A stretch of DNA of 40,892 nt from an uncultured Roseateles sp. (lineage in GTDB: Bacteria; Pseudomonadota; Gammaproteobacteria; Burkholderiales; Burkholderiaceae). The translations under genes and the position numbers were made by a program. Where the stretch lies: the NCBI GenBank assembly GCA_946480605.1, contig CAMLKW010000012.1, positions 1-40,892 of the forward strand. Direction: 5' to 3'. Of the stretch, positions 39,368 through 40,892 are shown piece by piece (positions within the stretch are counted from its first letter, which is position 1; each line of letters starts with the position of its first letter). The notes beneath the pieces are model-generated. The model saw nothing but the letters and a program-made list of their open reading frames with translations, was not told where the DNA came from and did not search any database.

Positions 39368-40242
39368 CCCAGTCGCTGGGCCAGAAAGTCCAGCAGCAGC
39401 CGCAGCGCCAGCGGCTGGTACTGGCGCGACAGGTAGACGCCGTGGATGGCGTGCGACTCGGGCTCGCAGTCCGGCAGCAGGTGCTGCAGCCGCCCGGCGC
39501 GCAGGTCGTCGTCGACGAGGTAGTCCGGCAGGATGGCGAGGCCCGCGCCGGCCAGCACGGCGCGGTGCATGACGCCGGCGTCGTTGCTCTGCAGCACCGA
39601 GCGCACCGGCACGCGCAGCCACTGGCCGTCCTGCTGCAGCGTGTAGTCGTTGCGGTTCACGTAGGCATGCGTCACGCAGCGGTGCCGGCGCAGGTCGTCG
39701 GGCGTCGCGAGCGGCGCGGCGCCGGCCAGGTAGGCGGGTGCCGCGCACAGCACCGAGCGGAAACGCCCCAACGGCCGGGCGACCAGGCCCGGGTCGAGCT
39801 GGTTGCTGATGCGCACGGCGAGGTCGATGCGCTCCTCGACCAGGTTGACCGCGCGCTCCAGCACCACCAGCTCGACCTCGCAGTCGGGATGCAGCGCGAG
39901 GAAGTCGGCCACCACGGCGGCCAGGCGCGCCTGGGCCAGCGATGCGCTGGCCGTCACCCGCAGCCGGCCGCGCGGTGTGAGCCCCTGCTCGCCGACGGCG
40001 GCCTCCGTCTCGCGGGCCAGTTCCAGCATCTGGCGGCAGCGCAGCAGCGCGGCCTCGCCCGCCTCGGTGAGGCTGACGCGCCGGGTGGTGCGCTGCAGCA
40101 GGCGCGCGCCCAGCCAGCGCTCGGCCCCTTCCAGGTAGCGGGACGCCATCGCGCGCGACATGTCCAGCGCGTCCGCCGCCTGGGTCAGGCTGGCGCGCTC
40201 GGCCACCTCCACGAAGACGCGCATGGCCGTCAGTCTGTCCAT
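39364..40242 (-). CDS. LysR-family transcriptional regulator
   Basis: A protein of 292 residues. The N-terminal winged helix (MDRLTAMRVFVEVAERASLT, DALDMSRAMASRYLEGAERW) is followed by the effector domain with RGRLRVTASASLAQARLA and VLAGAGLAILPDYLVDDDLRAGRL. This is the AaeR/YafC-like group of LysR proteins. It is divergent from the metallo-beta-lactamase-fold gene, with a 103-nt AT-richer region full of dyads between, so it probably controls that gene and itself. Confidence 0.93.
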   Translation of the reverse strand: MDRLTAMRVFVEVAERASLTQAADALDMSRAMASRYLEGAERWLGARLLQRTTRRVSLTEAGEAALLRCRQMLELARETEAAVGEQGLTPRGRLRVTASASLAQARLAAVVADFLALHPDCEVELVVLERAVNLVEERIDLAVRISNQLDPGLVARPLGRFRSVLCAAPAYLAGAAPLATPDDLRRHRCVTHAYVNRNDYTLQQDGQWLRVPVRSVLQSNDAGVMHRAVLAGAGLAILPDYLVDDDLRAGRLQHLLPDCEPESHAIHGVYLSRQYQPLALRLLLDFLAQRLG

Positions 40243-40244
40243 GA

Positions 40245-40313
40245 TTTGATCGATATGGTTGACAAACCATCGACTCTATCGGTGTTTATCGATTCAAACG
40301 GCACCAATAGAGT
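40245..40313. promoter_or_regulatory. Dyad-rich LysR operator region
   Basis: Three interleaved inverted repeats: ATGGTT-N4-AACCAT (40255-40270); TTTGATCGATA (40245-40255) against TATCGATTCAAA (40287-40298) with a one-nt offset; and ACTCTATCGGTG (40273-40284) against CACCAATAGAGT (40302-40313) with one mismatch. TTGACA at 40259-40264 could be a -35 box for the forward gene but lacks a good -10 at normal spacing. Confidence 0.6.
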
Positions 40314-40345
40314 GGCGCCCATCGCACCCCAACACCAGGAACGCC

Positions 40346-40892
40346 ATGAACTCCCTCCGTACCCTGCGCCGTCTCGCCCTGCCGCTGGCCGCCATGACGC
40401 TGCACATGACCCCCGTCCACGCCCAATCGGCCGCCACGGCGCCGCTGAACCTGCAGGTCTACAACGCCGACGCCGGCAGCTTCCACGTCAACGCGGTGCT
40501 GGTGAGCGGCAAGAGCGACGCCGTGCTGCTGGACACCGGCTTCACGCGCGCCGACGCGCTGCGCATCGCCGGCATGGTGCTGGACAGCAAGAAGACGCTG
40601 AAGATCATCTACATCAGCCAGGCCGACCCGGACTTCTACTTCGGCATCGGCGTGTTGAAGCAGCTCTTCCCGCAGGCGCGCGTCGTCGCGACGGCGCCGA
40701 CGCTGAAGAAGATAGCGGCCACGCTGGCGATCAAGCTGCAGGTCTGGGGCCCGCGCCTGGGTGCCAACGCGCCGCAGACCGTGCCGCTGCCCGAGGCGCT
40801 GGCCACGCCGGTCATCGAGCTGGAAGGCGAGAAGCTGGAGATCCGCGGCCTGGACGATGCGCTGCCGCACCGCAGCTACGTGTGGATCCCGT
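40346..40892 (+). CDS. Secreted metallo-beta-lactamase-fold protein, N-terminal part (cut by window edge)
   Basis: The first 182 residues. Signal peptide 1-26 (ending VHAQ), then LNLQVYNADAGSFHVNAVLV and AVLLDTGFTRADAL as in MBL-fold hydrolases. The metal motif, normally HxHxDH, reads QADPDF at 92-97, keeping only the Asp, so the standard zinc site appears lost. It may be a non-canonical or non-catalytic member; the later ligands are outside the window. AGGAA lies about five nt before the ATG. It is probably regulated by the divergent LysR protein. Confidence 0.82.
   Translation, partial: MNSLRTLRRLALPLAAMTLHMTPVHAQSAATAPLNLQVYNADAGSFHVNAVLVSGKSDAVLLDTGFTRADALRIAGMVLDSKKTLKIIYISQADPDFYFGIGVLKQLFPQARVVATAPTLKKIAATLAIKLQVWGPRLGANAPQTVPLPEALATPVIELEGEKLEIRGLDDALPHRSYVWIP

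Noticed and set aside
1..40892. CRISPR arrays, insertion sequences, prophage genes, tRNA and rRNA genes
   Set aside because: I looked for regular direct repeats, transposase motifs, phage structural proteins and tRNA-like T-arms and saw none that hold up.

Overview
The window is high-GC, gene-dense DNA from a betaproteobacterium, most likely order Burkholderiales near the Roseateles/Mitsuaria/Rubrivivax group. This rests on gene content and order (lolC-lolD-tatD, a gram-negative porin ending in Phe, PEP-CTERM proteins, PuuD-type urate oxidation) and codon use; no rRNA is present to confirm it. I see no tRNA, rRNA, CRISPR array, insertion sequence or phage gene.

Left part (1-8.5 kb), housekeeping and envelope genes: a truncated GspE/PulE-type ATPase gene behind a spermidine-synthase-like gene and a DNA-deoxyinosine glycosylase gene; a divergent MscS channel and a small TonB-C-like secreted protein; a reverse-strand operon lolC-lolD-purU-tatD; a secreted histidine phosphatase; and an HDOD signalling protein.

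Purine catabolic island (8.5-20 kb): two divergent arms face each other across 49 bp. The reverse arm is uraH-xdhC-puuD-glycerate 2-kinase. The forward arm is puuE (allantoinase), a uraD-allC fusion, an unusual M20 peptidase homologue, then a NitT/TauT-type ABC importer and a porin. Together they oxidise urate, open it to allantoin and allantoate, release ammonia and feed C2/C3 carbon to glycerate. The importer has an upstream sequence matching a sigma-54 promoter at 14 of 16 positions or better by class, which fits control by nitrogen limitation. Xanthine dehydrogenase itself and the ureidoglycolate step are not in the window.

Copper-type locus (20-25.7 kb): DUF2946 protein, TonB-dependent receptor, PepSY membrane protein with a His-rich loop, and a PCuAC chaperone with the exact copper-binding spacing, followed by a second TonB receptor gene reduced to its two ends by an internal deletion. 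The locus is bracketed by two inverted copies of a repeat of about 138 bp. Each copy starts at the stop codon of the gene before it, and the copies differ by base-pair-preserving changes in predicted hairpins. I think this is the best candidate for something undescribed.

Right part (26-40.9 kb): an NTF2-like secreted protein and two c-type cytochromes; a divergent hemerythrin-domain protein with an intricate dyad-rich upstream region; a MalT-like LuxR regulator; a methyl-accepting chemotaxis protein; a methyltransferase; two convergent PEP-CTERM proteins; a histidine phosphatase, an acetyltransferase and a carboxylesterase; a SPOR-like membrane protein; a LysR regulator divergent from a secreted metallo-beta-lactamase-fold protein cut by the window end. 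An 18-bp dyad is shared between the hemerythrin and one PEP-CTERM upstream regions.
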